Shown here: positions 1 to 11,220 of the stretch, in pieces
How positions within the stretch are numbered: the first letter of the stretch is position 1
Layout: each line of letters begins with the position of its first letter
Source: Bradysia coprophila
Taxonomy: Eukaryota > Arthropoda > Insecta > Diptera > Sciaridae
DNA: 64,000 nucleotides
Assembly (NCBI RefSeq): GCF_014529535.1
Contig: NW_023503632.1
Coordinates: 1,116,001 to 1,180,000, forward strand
Direction of reading: 5' to 3'
Made by a program: the position numbers and the translations under genes
The notes under the pieces: generated by a model
What the model saw: only the letters and a program-made list of their open reading frames with translations
What the model was told of the DNA's origin: nothing
Databases searched by the model: none

Positions 1-2014
1 TTCAAAATTCCGTGAGTGTACTACATCCAATAAAAAAAAGTAAGAGAAAATTACGAACGATGCTGGTGCTGCAGGCAATTCTTTTTTTCGCGATATAAAC
101 TATCAGAGAATAATCAATAACGAGAGGTAAAGTCAACTTTACTTGATGACGGCGAAACCTACCTTCATGGTTTTGGAATAAAGTAACCCACTTGTCAATG
201 GGACAGATAATTGAAATGGCTTCTCGTGTGTTTACCGGCCTCGTCTACGCCTCGAATTGAACTTCGCACAACCATTCATCGTTCTATCATTTTGTCCCAC
301 CGACAAGTAATGTACTATTACAAATCAATTTTACTTTGATGTAGGTAGGTTTTTTGTCGGTTTCTTGGGATTAGCCAATTTAAGTAAGAAAGCAAAATGA
401 AAAATGTCTAGTTACAAAATACCAGCTGCCCTTTAATTGTAATACACCGAGATTGGAGCTTTAAGTTAAGATAGAAAAAAACAGTTGAAACAACAGCACG
501 AGAAAAAGTTTAATTACAAATTTTCGTGTTGTGATTCCTAAGCAAACGTAATATTTTTTATTTCTTTGTTATTTTTCCTAGATACATTTCCGTATAACAT
601 GGAATCTGACCTTTAAATTCCTTTGTAAATAATTTATTTAAAAAATGTTTTCAACGTAACAGCTCGTAGAATAGAATCAGACACTCACCTATCGAACGAA
701 TCCGTTGTCAATGCAAAATAAAAATTATCCGAATTAAACAAAACACTGGATCCAATGTTTGTTTTCAACCGAAATTGGTTCACAACTTAAAATTGGAGAA
801 TTCTTTGTGTCAATTCATTTTCAGTTAAAATCACAGAATTTATTAAAATCACAATCGGAATTGGCAATGTATGTGTGTGTATGCGGGCAACAACACAAAC
901 GTTTTTAATGAACCGAACGTTAAACAAACCGAAAACAACAAAATAAAAGGCAACAAAAAGCCTCTTTTCCACATATAGTTTTCAAAACTATAACTTAATA
1001 TCGAAAGGTCGTTGAAAAGCTTAATCGATATCGCGATAAAGTTCGCTATACAAAGTTATGTTGCAAATTTCCAATGCGATGTCAACGACCAAATATATTA
1101 ATCTGCGCTGAAAGGCGAACAACAGATGACTGACAGACTTATCCAAATCGTCAAATCATAAAGTTAACAGTTTTGCAACTGAGTCGCTATATTTTATTGC
1201 AAATACATTGTTGGTATGGGCTTGCAGAAATTATATTGTCAATCTGAACATTTTTTTTTCTTCTTACGCTCCCACTATTGTCGGTTATGAGTTATAGTGT
1301 GTGATGTGGTCTTTTGAGGGGAAACGTTTTATTTATTAAGTCGATTTATTGGATGCTTAATGTTGATGCAGAGTGAGCGAATCGAACAAAATTTTCTTTT
1401 AAGACTTTATGGTAGCTGTGCATGTGCACCTAATGTACACTGTGGGAAAATAATATATCTTTACAGTTCAGGGAGTTAGAAGTGAAACATGTTTTCTGTT
1501 TTGGGAGTTGTTGTGGTTTGTAAATGATTCCACACAAAATATTCCGTCCGTGTTTCCTATCTTTTAAGGTCTTTAAAAATTTTTCAAATTTTTAAAGTTT
1601 TTTAAATTTTAAAAACTTTTACAAGTTTTCAAATTTTTAAAAATTTTCAAAATATCCAAAATTTTTCTAAATTTTCAAAATTTTTCACAATTTTTAAAAC
1701 CTGTCACAGACGGCAAGAATATTAACAGTTTTACTGTTTAGACTTTTACTTCATTTGATCGAAGATTTACATAGATTGATTGTTAGAAATCTTTTACTTC
1801 ATTTGCTTGAACATGCTTTTTGCTATATAAGACCTCATCAGTCAGTTTATTGTCGTTTATTTTTGCTGTCGTTGTCTATAACAGATGACAGCCGTCTCTA
1901 AAAAGCTTTACGATAGAAACTATAAGCCTTCAGGCCCTGGAACATTACAGTCGTACTCATAAGAGCCGCAACGTGGAGCCATACAGCATTGAATCCTTTC
2001 GGACGTATAGCGAT
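1..2014. other. AT-rich intergenic, no gene seen
   Basis: No reading frame here resembles a known protein. The stretch 1566-1700 is a degenerate run of AAATTTT-type words that can fold on itself. The rest is unremarkable AT-rich sequence. Confidence 0.6.
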
Positions 2015-3060
2015 CACGGTGAGCTTGAAAAAAATTTTATTCGACCTCTCGTGGACATGAAATGTTTTTAGTGGTTTTTGTAGAGGGCGGCACCACGAGT
2101 AAGAATAACATAACAAGAAAATATTTCGATGGGAAAATTTTTAATTAGATCGATTTTTCGTTTTTCTGTGCGCTGCAGGAAGCTTCGAAAACTGTTTGGA
2201 CCCTACTGGTGACTTGTTTGATCACAAAAATATAGTTACTGTTTAGCCTGAGGTCTAAGCTTTACAGCGATACCAATCATGACATTCATGACTACCAAAA
2301 AACATCTTTTATGAAGGAAAGTCATTCTGCTATGTCGATGTGAATTTTAAAGGCTGTATCATACGTGGATTACTTTTATTTTCTCTTATAAATTATTTTT
2401 AGTTATTTTACATAATTTAGGGGGTTAATAAAAGGTCGAAAGAAGATTTTTAACTCGAAATAGGTTTCTTTGTAAATTGCACCCATGAGTAAACTGCATT
2501 ATCTCGAGTCAAAAATTAACAAACCTTTCTTTTGTTTCGTTCGTAGTTTCTCCAATAGTCATTCTAAGCTAATTCTGCAACATTTTAGTTGTTTCCACTA
2601 AAAAATGAGACATTATACGAAGAAATTTGGGTGGTCGTTCAGGTGTACCAACAAAGATTTTGTCAGAATGAAATCCAAGCTCATCCTTTGACCTTTTATT
2701 AACCCCTTAAATTATGTTAATTAACTAAAAATACTTTTTAAGAGAAAATATAAGTAATCCACGTATGATAAAAGATGTTTCTTGGTAGTCATGAATGTCA
2801 TGATTGGTATCGCTGTAAAGCCTAGACCTCAGGCTAAACAGTAACTATATTTTTGTGATCAAACAAGTCACCAGTAGGTTTCAAACAATTTTCGAAGCTT
2901 CCTGCAGGGCACAGAAAAACGAAAAATCGATCTAATTAAAAATTTTCCCATCGAAATATTTTCTTGTTATTCCTACTCGTGCTGCCGCCCTCTACAAAAA
3001 CCACTAAAAACATTTCATGTCCACGAGAGGTCAAATAAAAAAAATTTCAAGCTCACCGTG
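2015..3060. mobile_element. Foldback element, about 1 kb, long inverted arms
   Basis: The sequence from 2015 (CACGGTGAGCTTG) reappears inverted and ends at 3060. Arms run about 2015-2445 and 2690-3060 with roughly 90% identity by eye, leaving a loop of about 240 bp with no coding capacity. A lone copy of the outer arm lies at 13356-13594, which shows that it is a dispersed family. Small frames inside are by-products of the repeat. I could not define a target duplication. Confidence 0.85.
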
Positions 3061-3120
3061 CGATGGCCTACGTTATTTCAAAAATTTTTTGAGTAGCATC
3101 AATCATTATACTGAATACTG

Positions 3121-3330
3121 TTTTTAGCCCCGTACGAAGTATTGGTGTCTTATAGGAACGCTTTGCCGTTTGTAACAGGTGGAATTTGAAGCAGACGCGT
3201 GGTGCACCTAGGTGACGCGTGGTGCACTGATGTGACGCGTGACACACCTAGATGATGCGTGACGCACCAAGGTGAGCAGTGGTGCACCGAGGTGAACCGT
3301 GGTGCACCGAGGTGACCCAAGGTGAGATGA
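3121..3330 (-). repeat. 3' fragment of the A5/T5-targeting family plus 21-bp minisatellite
   Basis: At 3121-3125 there is TTTTT followed by AGCCCCGTACGAAGTA, the inverted 3' end of the family seen complete at 7069, 51479 and 56911. Similarity runs about 70 bp (to the GAAGCAGAC word). It then gives way to about six degenerate units of roughly 21 bp built on GACGCGTGGTGCACC (3196-3325). The rest of the element is missing, so this is a truncated copy fused to or grown into a minisatellite. Confidence 0.7.
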
Positions 3331-3952
3331 AGTGCATCGTGTTTGTGTTTTATATTATAGACTTGAGTACTATCAGGAACCACATTTAGTTCGCAGATCC
3401 TTCCAGCCGTTTCGTAGAACCGGCACTAATAGCCGTGCGGGACCAACGAGTCAATTTAAATACAGATTGTTATCGCAACGGATAGAGGTACTAATTCTAA
3501 GCTAATTAGTGTGAAAATGGCTTCCCTCAACAATCTGACCACGTAGCCATATACAGCTAAAGTCGAAATTTCGACAAATAGTGATATGTCCAAAATGAAG
3601 AGAGTTTGAAACTCTTTGAATGGTGATATTTGTAGAAGATTTCATGCTCCATTGAACACCTAGAATAGATTTTACAATATTTGAAAATTTTTATTTTCAC
3701 CATCCTCGGCGAAACTTGGACTCATCTGTAATACACAGGTTGACTCTGTCTGCAACAAAACAATAATGCCTGATCAGCCTGCCGTCTAAGCTTTACAACG
3801 ATACCACACTCGCCATACCAGCATCACAACAAGTATCTGTTACGACTTTTTGTTTGCAGCATGGTCACTCTACGACGAAATTTTCAATTTATCATTTATC
3901 TTCGAGTGCTCGTTCCTTTAGGATGAGTGGAATTGTTATCCATTCGTTATAA
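3331..3952. other. Intergenic, nothing recognised
   Basis: No gene is visible. The word TCTAAGCTTTACAACGATACC near 3786 recurs in the 2015-3060 foldback and at 13570, so part of this is probably old repeat. Confidence 0.5.
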
Positions 3953-4133
3953 ATAAGTGATTTGAGCTATTTAAAGCAATTCTTACATTAATTACGTGTA
4001 TTTGGAGTCGGTTAAAGCTGATTTCGCTAGCCGTTAGAGGAAATTTACCCCAAAAATATGTGGAAATCAGCTTTAACCGACTTCAAATACACGTAATTAA
4101 TGTAGGTATTGCTTCAAATAACTCAAACCACTT
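3953..4133. mobile_element. Short inverted-repeat element (MITE-like)
   Basis: About 80-bp arms are inverted around a loop of about 30 bp centred near 4050. ATTAATTACGTGTATTTGGA in the left arm pairs with its complement ending near 4105. No coding capacity. Confidence 0.75.
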
Positions 4134-4240
4134 TTTAGCCTGCTTTCGAGTTGGCGACTTCCCGAAAAGTTTCAAGTTAACAAAGTGATTTTTCTCAGAT
4201 GAGGTACAACAGCATAATGCTGCTGATATAAAACAGAAAC

Positions 4241-4380
4241 TACCAAATTCGGATGAGATTTACGCGAGCAATATGCAAAAAACACTTAGGGCCGAGTAGC
4301 GGCCTTAGTCCAAGGGACCAAATTTGAAACTTTTTTCGCCACGTTCTTTTCGGTATTCAATTACCTTCCGAATAAAGTAG
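4241..4380 (+). repeat. Solo monomer of the ~145-bp internal repeat
   Basis: One unit containing ACTTAGGGCCGAGTAGCGGC and the following CCAAATTTGAAACTTTTTTCGCC matches the tandem units inside the 7069-9580 element. It has neither terminus of that element, so it is a deletion remnant or an independently dispersed monomer. Confidence 0.75.
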
Positions 4381-5650
4381 AACGAAGATTCGTATTTATA
4401 TCACCCTTTTAAAAACGATAAGCATATCACGATATAGTCATCAAATCTGGTACTTCACTTTGTTTAAAGATCGTATAACTAATGATTTTCCTCCAAAATC
4501 TTTTACTTCATAGGTTTTAACTATTTGCTATATGACCCAGAGATTGTCAGAAATGTATAACGATGGTCACGCAAAAAAAGTATATTTTTTAACGACCATA
4601 GATCCTGCATACTGTACCGATACTAGGTACGTGATTCGTCGAAGGTGTGTCATACGTTTTATAAATCTGAAATTAACAATTTTGCCATGGTGAATATTTC
4701 AAACAATTGTGACGACCTGCGTCGTTCATAACAAGTTCAAAGCGGTTGACTCATCTTTATTTATTGCCATTCATCGTATGACCGAAAAACTCTTCTCACG
4801 TTCAAAATTTCATTCATAAAAATTCAATAAAAATGTAATCGGTTTTATTATCTCTATTATATCGTAAACTCGGAAACGATATCGTTGCAAATGTTAAAAC
4901 GCTGCTGCATATAAATAAAGCAAAACAAAAATTATGAATATACTTCCTCGTCAGAATAATGAAATTTTTATGTAAGGTCTATGTGCTATGTCTATACGTC
5001 TGGCCTATAATCAAAAGCATTACAGCCACACACATTTCAATTCGACAACATTGACTTTGACCATGAATTTGCATGTGAATTTATAATGAAATGCAATTAC
5101 AACATTATTTATATATGCCTCGATATGCTCACTTTTGTATTGAATTTTATTGAAAATACCTTTTCGATTAGTGCCTGGGTTAAATGGAATATAATAATAA
5201 AATGCGACTGGAAATGCATTTCTTACTGACGTACTGATTGCTTTTGCTGTCTACTAGCATAAAATGAACGCAACTTATGAAACGCAAGCGATTGTTAAGC
5301 TGTAAGAAAGTGAATTTAGTAGATGGACTATGGGTTAATGGGCATGGTAAATATTTATTCCATCAAGAAGTGGAAGACAAGAAGTTAGACAAAAAAGAAA
5401 AGAATTTCCAAAAATAGTTTCTGTGAGATTAGATGTCAGCGGACAAAGACCGTTGTTGGTCATAAAAAAATTTCCGCTTAGACCTCGAATAATTAATTGG
5501 TTGTTTGGTTAAGAAATTTCTTAGTCGCAGATGCGGTTCTCACAAAAAAAAATATCAAAAACTTTTTTTTCATTCGAATACATTTTAAACGGGGAAAACT
5601 GGTGACGTCTTCAGCTTTTTCGCGCCGAAGGCAATTCTCAAATGGGTTTT
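4381..5650. other. AT-rich intergenic, no gene seen
   Basis: No conserved protein, RNA gene or clear repeat was recognised in this stretch. Confidence 0.5.
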
Positions 5651-5790
5651 TATTGTAAACGTTGGACGTTTATTGTAAACGTTGGACGTTTATTGTAAAC
5701 GTTGGACGTTTATTGTAAACGTTGGACGTTTATTGTAAACGTTGGACGTTTATTGTAAACGTTGGACGTTTATTGTAAACGTTAGACATC
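5651..5790. repeat. 20-bp perfect tandem repeat, 7 units
   Basis: The unit TATTGTAAACGTTGGACGTT is repeated head to tail. The first six copies are identical and the seventh carries changes at its end. Near-identity points to recent expansion. There are no spacers between units. Confidence 0.97.
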
Positions 5791-6099
5791 AAATGCAAAT
5801 GTTCTAGTTAAAGTCTAGGGAGGTGCGGGAATCGTGGTTTTACAGAAAATGAAAAGCATTTCTCTAAAACAATATATAATTGAGATAAAAAATGTCTTGC
5901 AGATTGTTCGCATATTTCGAAACATGGTTTCTATTCGAACGAAAACATAACACCACTGCACTCACGAAACATTTATTCAAAAATGATCACATCAACGTTG
6001 ATTTTTTAATACAAATCCTAGAAGTTGAAATCATGTGTACATTGACTTTTCATACACACGAAATTATTCTGTGAGATCTTTTATTGTAAGTTGCCAACA

Positions 6100-6615
6100 T
6101 TGCTTCGAAAAAGTGAAACAAAACAAAACAAATCAAAACAAAACAAATCAAAACAAATCAAAACAAAACATGTTTCGGCCACTTGGCAACAAATTACAAG
6201 ATCTGTTTTAAGGATTAATATTTGGATTTCGTTAATTATTCTTTTATGGTAGCTTAATTATGATTGGACTTAGAGGTAAACAAAGTGAAACATAAAAATA
6301 TTGTAAGTATTAGGTCGCGAAACAGCACAAATTAAATTTGTTTTCCGTAGATTTCCCACGGAAAAACAATTTGTTTTTAGCTGTTTCGAAGCAATTTAAA
6401 TTAAAAAATTTTAAATTTTACTTTGTTTACCTCTAAGTTCAATCTCAATGATGCTACCTGGAAAGAGTGATAATCGAAATCCATGTATTAATCTTTAAAA
6501 CAGATCTTGTAATTTGTTGCCAAGTGGCCGAAACATGATTTGTTTTGTTTTGATTTGTTTCGTTTTGATTTGTTTTGTTTTATTTTGATTTGTTTCATTT
6601 TTTGAAACAAGCATG
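6100..6615. mobile_element. Inverted-repeat element with CAAAA-rich ends
   Basis: Left arm about 6108-6300 (AAACAAAACAAAACAAATC, then GGCCACTTGGCAACAAATTA) reappears inverted at about 6420-6605. A central palindrome around 6330-6400 pairs the interior. It is a MITE or small foldback of about 0.5 kb without a gene. Confidence 0.8.
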
Positions 6616-7068
6616 GTTTACAAAAAAGTCATAGAACAATTCCATGTAATGTTTGCACAGTGTACTCTTGCGAACTTAAATGAAAATAAATCAATGTGAT
6701 TGATAGTGTACGTTTTTGATTCAAATAGAAATTCTTCTTCGAAAAGATTAATCGAATTGCGAAGACTTTTTTATCTCAAATTATTTTGTTACACAGAAAT
6801 GCGTTTCATTTCGCTATCAAACCATGATTACCGCACCTCCTAGTACACGATTAGTCGGTGAAATGAAAATCTCTTACATTTTTCAACACGAACTAAAAAT
6901 TTTGACATTGTGTGTCAAAATTTCATTCCTGAAATTCCTGACTGTATACTTGGCTTCACAATTGCCCTTTTTTACATGGAAAGGGAGGCACTGTGTGCAA
7001 ACTAGAGATGAGTGGGCATAGCAAATTTTTGTGCCCACATGCCCACTATGCCCATCATTTGAGAAAAA

Positions 7069-9580
7069 CAAGGCATCAGAACAGTCGGAGCGTTTGCTGC
7101 GACTTAGCCCCGTACAACCCGTAATTCTATTTCGTTCGCAACCATTATACGTCCGTAGCCCTAATAAGCCCGGAACCCTAATACGTTGCGCATTGTCAAA
7201 TTTACTGAAACTGTTCATTTTTTAAATTGCGCATAGCGCAATTACGAAAGCCCGTACGAAGTACCTTTCAAATAAAACCAACAATTTACGACATTATTTT
7301 AGAAACCCAAAATTTTTTGCCAACTTTCCATTGGGTATTCAATTACCTCTCAAATGAAACAAAAACTATCAAAATCGGTTGAGATTTACTCGATTTATGT
7401 GCAAAAAGCACTTAGGGCCGAGTAGCGGCCTTAGTGCAAGGGCCCAAATTTGAAACTTTTTTGCCATCATTCTATTCGTCATTCAATTATCTATCAAATG
7501 AAACAAAAACTAGCAAAATCGGATGAGATTTACTCGATTTATGTGCAAAAAACACTTAGGGCCGAGTAGCGGCCTTAGTCCAAGGGCCCAAATTTGAAAC
7601 TTTTTTTGCCACGTTCTTTTCGGTATTCAATTAGACTCCATAAAAAACTAAATCTAGCAAAATCGGATGAGATTTACTCGATTTATGTGCAAAAAACACG
7701 TAGGGCCGAGTAGCGGCCTTAGTCCAAGGGCCCAAATTTGAAACTTTTTTCGCCATCATTCTATTCGGCATTCAATTATCTCTCAAATGAAACAAAAACT
7801 AGCAAAATCGGATGAGATTTACTCGATTTATGTGCAAAAAACACTTAGGGCCGAGTAGCGGCCTTAGTCCAAGGGCCCTAATTTGAAACTTTTTTCGTCA
7901 CGTTCTTTTCGGTATTCAATTACCTTCCATAAAAAACTAAAACTAGCAAAATCGGATGAGATTTACTCGATTTATGTGCAAAAAACACCTAGGGACGAGT
8001 AACGACCTTTGAGCCCTCCCAACAAGCCCACGTTGCATCTTACCCAAAAACAATGTTCAGCAACTTTGTTCTACTCGTCAATACCTTTCATTTGATATAT
8101 CACAAGCAGCTATTGCGTGCGCATTTCGGTAGATATCGTCGAAAGACTGAAAAACACCTATAGGGCCCTAGCTCTGGAAGGGCCGACCCTACCATGCCCA
8201 TTTTCGAACTTGACCTTACTTTTGTCGATACCAATCGGGGAAAAAAAGAATTTTAAAAAAAGGTTGTGATTTACTCTAGCTAGAGGGGTCACGGACGGAC
8301 GGACGGACGGACATTTTTAGCCCCGTACGAAGTACTGGGGGCTTATAAGATTAATATGCCGTTTGTAACACGTCGAATTGGAAGCAGACAGTAAGGGCAA
8401 AGCATTTGGTTGTGTTCATAGATGACGAATCCGCAATAAAAAAAATGTCCGTCCGTCCGTCCGTCCGTCCGTCCGTCCGTGACCCCTCTAGCTAGAGTAA
8501 ATCACAACCTTTTTTCAAAATTCTTTTTTTCCCCGATTGGTATCGACAAAAGTAAGGTCAAGTTCGAAAATGGGCATGGTAGGGTCGGCCCCTCCAGAGC
8601 TAGGGCCCTATAGGTGTTTTTCAGTCTTTCGACGATATCTACCGAAATACGCACGCAATAGCTGCTTGTGATATATCAAATGAAAGGTATTGACGAGTAG
8701 AACAAAGTTGCTGAACATTGTTTTTGGGTAAGATGCAACGCGAGCTTGTTGGGAGGGCTCAAAGGTCGTTACTCGGCCCTAAGTGTTTTTTTCACATAAA
8801 TCGAGTAAATCTCATCCGATATTGCTAGATTTAGTTTTTTATGGAAGGTAACTGAATACCGAAAAGAACGTGTCGAAAAAAGTTTCAAATTTGGGCCCTT
8901 GGACTAAGGCCGCTACTCGGCCCTAAGTGTTTTTTGCACATAAATCGAGTAAATCTCATCCGATTTTGCTAGATTTTGTTTCATTTGAGAGATAATTGAA
9001 TACCGAAAAGAACGTGTCGAAAAAAGTTTCAAATTTGGGCCCTTGGACTAAGGCCGCTACTCGGCTCTAAGTGTTTTTTGCACATAAATCGAGTAAATCT
9101 CATCCGATTTTGCTAGTTTTTGTTTCATTTGAGAGGTAATTGAATACCCAATGGAAAGTTGGCAAAAAATTTTGGGTTTCTAAAATAATGTCGTAAATTG
9201 TTGGTTTTATTTGAGAGGTACTTCGTACGGGCTTTCGTAATTGCGCTATGCGCAATTTTAAAAATTAACACTTTCAGTAAATTTGACCATGCCCAACTTG
9301 ACTTGCATTTTGGTAACAGACGCATTAGAGGGTTGTAGACGTATTAGGGTTCCGGGCGTATAACGGCTACGGACATATTATGGTTACGGACGAAATAGGA
9401 TTACGGGTCGTACGGGGCTAAGTCGCAGCAAACGCTCCGACTGTTCTGATGCCTTGTTTTTATTGCGGATTTGTCATCTATGAACATAACCAAATGCTTT
9501 GCCCTTACTGGCTGCTTCCAATTCGACATGTTACAAACGGCATATTAATCTTATAAGCCCCCAGTACTTCGTACGGGGCT
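7069..9580 (+). mobile_element. A5-targeting element with ~145-bp internal array
   Basis: It starts CAAGGCATCAGAACAGTCGG and ends GTACGGGGCT. AAAAA lies on both sides (7064-7068 and 9581-9585), so it duplicated or used an A5 target. Inside are subterminal degenerate ~17-bp units around ACCCTAATACG, a TTGCGCATAGCGCAA palindrome (near 7227), about five tandem units of roughly 145 bp (7360-8000), a unique segment, a GGAC tetranucleotide run and the 3' end. It is split at 8319-9456 by an inverted copy of its own family. No transposase or reverse transcriptase was seen; the superfamily is unassigned. Confidence 0.85.
8319..9456 (-). mobile_element. Nested inverted copy of the A5/T5-targeting family
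   Basis: This copy begins AGCCCCGTACGAAGTACTGG and ends with the complement of the family 5' end at 9456. TTTTT flanks it at 8314-8318 and 9457-9461. The host copy continues exactly across these flanks (ACATTTTT, then ATTGCGG), which proves insertion with a 5-bp T duplication. It carries its own TCCG run (about 8439-8478), unique segment and about three 145-bp units. Confidence 0.88.
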
Positions 9581-9939
9581 AAAAACCCAGTGCCCGGTCC
9601 AATGCCCGCAAGTGAAATGCCCATGGGCACTGGCCCAGCCCACAAACTATGTGTGCACAAATCGTCGAATTGTAAAGTTTTGAACGGTTATTTTAATTTT
9701 TTTCGCTTCATATTGCACGTTGTTCTGCTGATATGAACAATGAGTTTCAAAGTGTGGTGATGTAGACGGCATACAATAATAACATGATAAATTCAATGTA
9801 CCAAAAGAACGCTGTACATATCGCACACACTCTTCACTCACTGCTCCTGCTCCCTGTGAAATTTCAGGCGAACTATTAAAAACGATACATTCACGACGGC
9901 TAAAATTCGATGAATCGCTGTACTTAACATTTTCAATTC

Positions 9940-10305
9940 ACTCTACTTTCTCATATGGAGAATGTTGAGAGCTTACCCGCCTCTCCTTCTTTCTTATTTT
10001 ATACCTGAAATTCCTAACAAATTTAAAATAAAATCAAATAAGGCTTGCCATAGATAATTAAGGCTTGCCATAGATAAAGCTCGCCAGAAAAGCAAATCTC
10101 TTAACAGAGTTAAAAACTCTTCCCTTACTCAGTCTATCATCACGTAGTGTGAACTTTGATAGCTTGGCTATCGGACAGAGACCTTTATCTATGGCAAGCC
10201 TTATTTGATTTTATTTTAAATTTGTTAGGCATTTCAGGTATAAAATAAGAAAGAAGGAGACTCTGGTAAACCCTCAACATTCTTCATATGAGAATGTTGA
10301 GTGAA
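9940..10305. mobile_element. Inverted-repeat element inside the hAT-like element
   Basis: The arm 9940-10065 (including CTTTCTTATTTTATACCTGA and AAGGCTTGCCATAGATAA) reappears inverted at 10180-10305. The left side carries a short duplication of AAGGCTTGCCATAGATAA. The loop is about 110 bp with no coding capacity. Confidence 0.8.
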
Positions 10306-10883
10306 TTGAAAATGTTTAGTATTCGTTGAAAATTCATCAATTTTATTTATGATTTTGTTGACAATTTTGAATTGAAGGAAGTACGATGAAAAGTCCTAGT
10401 TTGGTGGGCGCCCACGTTTTATGAAAGTGCTGATTCCCTGCCCACCACCCGCGAGTTTTGAAGCCCATAACGTTTATGCCCATGGGCATGAGGCATAGGC
10501 TGCGGGCAGCCCGCTTTTGTGGGCGGCCCTCTCATCTCTAGTGCAAACGTGTTCTTTGTTTGCTTGCGGCAGAAAACGACTCAACCAGGTTTTCGGATTT
10601 TCTGGTCGCAAGTAAACAAAATGCGGTACTGTATTGCTGGGAGTTTATATATTTGCTTCGTCGTTTGGGATATATTCTTCGCTTTAGGCTCGAAATAGAA
10701 TCTTACACACCTTGCAAAAGAAAGATTTTGCTAAGGTGTTTTTGCAACAACTTTGCAACTACTGCAGAAGGCTAACACCCGCCTGGAGTACTTGCAAAAG
10801 CATTTTTGCGAAATTTGCAAAATGAAGGTTTTCCTTAAACATTTTTGCAACAAGGCTTCAAACGGCCACCTCGGCCACCTATA

Positions 10884-11007
10884 GATCATCATCATATTAC
10901 GGTACTTTCAGACGTAATCTCACTTCAGTTTCGTTGAGTGTTTCGTTCATTCATTTATATGAAATTTTATCGCGTTGATGGCATTTCAAACGTCCTTGAA
11001 GATGATC
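10884..11007. mobile_element. TA-flanked MITE with GATCATC ends
   Basis: GATCATC and GATGATC termini are flanked by TA on both sides, as for Tc1/mariner-type insertions. A longer copy lies inverted at 56089-56382, sharing AAGGACGTTTGAAATGCCAT near one end and GGTACTTTC near the other. This copy is internally deleted relative to that one. Confidence 0.75.
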
Positions 11008-11029
11008 TATATTTAAAATATATTTTCAT

Positions 11030-11220
11030 GTGTCGGGGCCGAAAATGAAGGAGTTTCGAGTTTTTTCTCGGGTTTTCGACCCCTTACATGAAAATTTTTT
11101 TGAGTATCTGTTTTGGACGATTGATTTTAGGCACTTTCGCATGTAGCCCTTACTTCGTTCGGGCTACAACTCGCAAAATTGCCTAAAAACAATTGTCCAT
11201 AACAGATAATTGTTGATCGA
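11030..11220. repeat. Dispersed repeat with TCATGTGTCGGGGCCGAAAA end
   Basis: The same sequence, including TTTCGACCCCTTACATGAAA and TATCTGTTTTGGACGATTG, recurs at 36100-36245 and twice at 43213-43577. The 43213-43383 copy shows both inverted ends. This copy lacks the second end. Confidence 0.8.

Larger units (their letters stand above)
7003..10540. mobile_element. hAT-like element with 8-bp TSD, host of nested insertions
   Basis: The ends are TAGAGATGAG at 7003 and CTCATCTCTA ending at 10540. They are flanked by an exact 8-bp direct repeat GTGCAAAC (6995-7002 and 10541-10548). An 8-bp duplication and a TAGAGATG-type terminus fit the hAT superfamily. Subterminal sequence is rich in GCCCA/TGGGC words. 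I see no transposase, so it is non-autonomous. Removing the inserts at 7069-9580 and 9940-10305 leaves about 0.7 kb. Confidence 0.88.

Noticed and set aside
5651-5790. CRISPR-like array
   Set aside because: Units of 20 bp abut directly with no spacers, and the genome is eukaryotic. It is a simple tandem repeat.
6883-7225. Reading frames of 111 and 64 codons over 6883-7225
   Set aside because: They run across the hAT-like end and the start of the A5-family element and match subterminal repeat units, not a protein.
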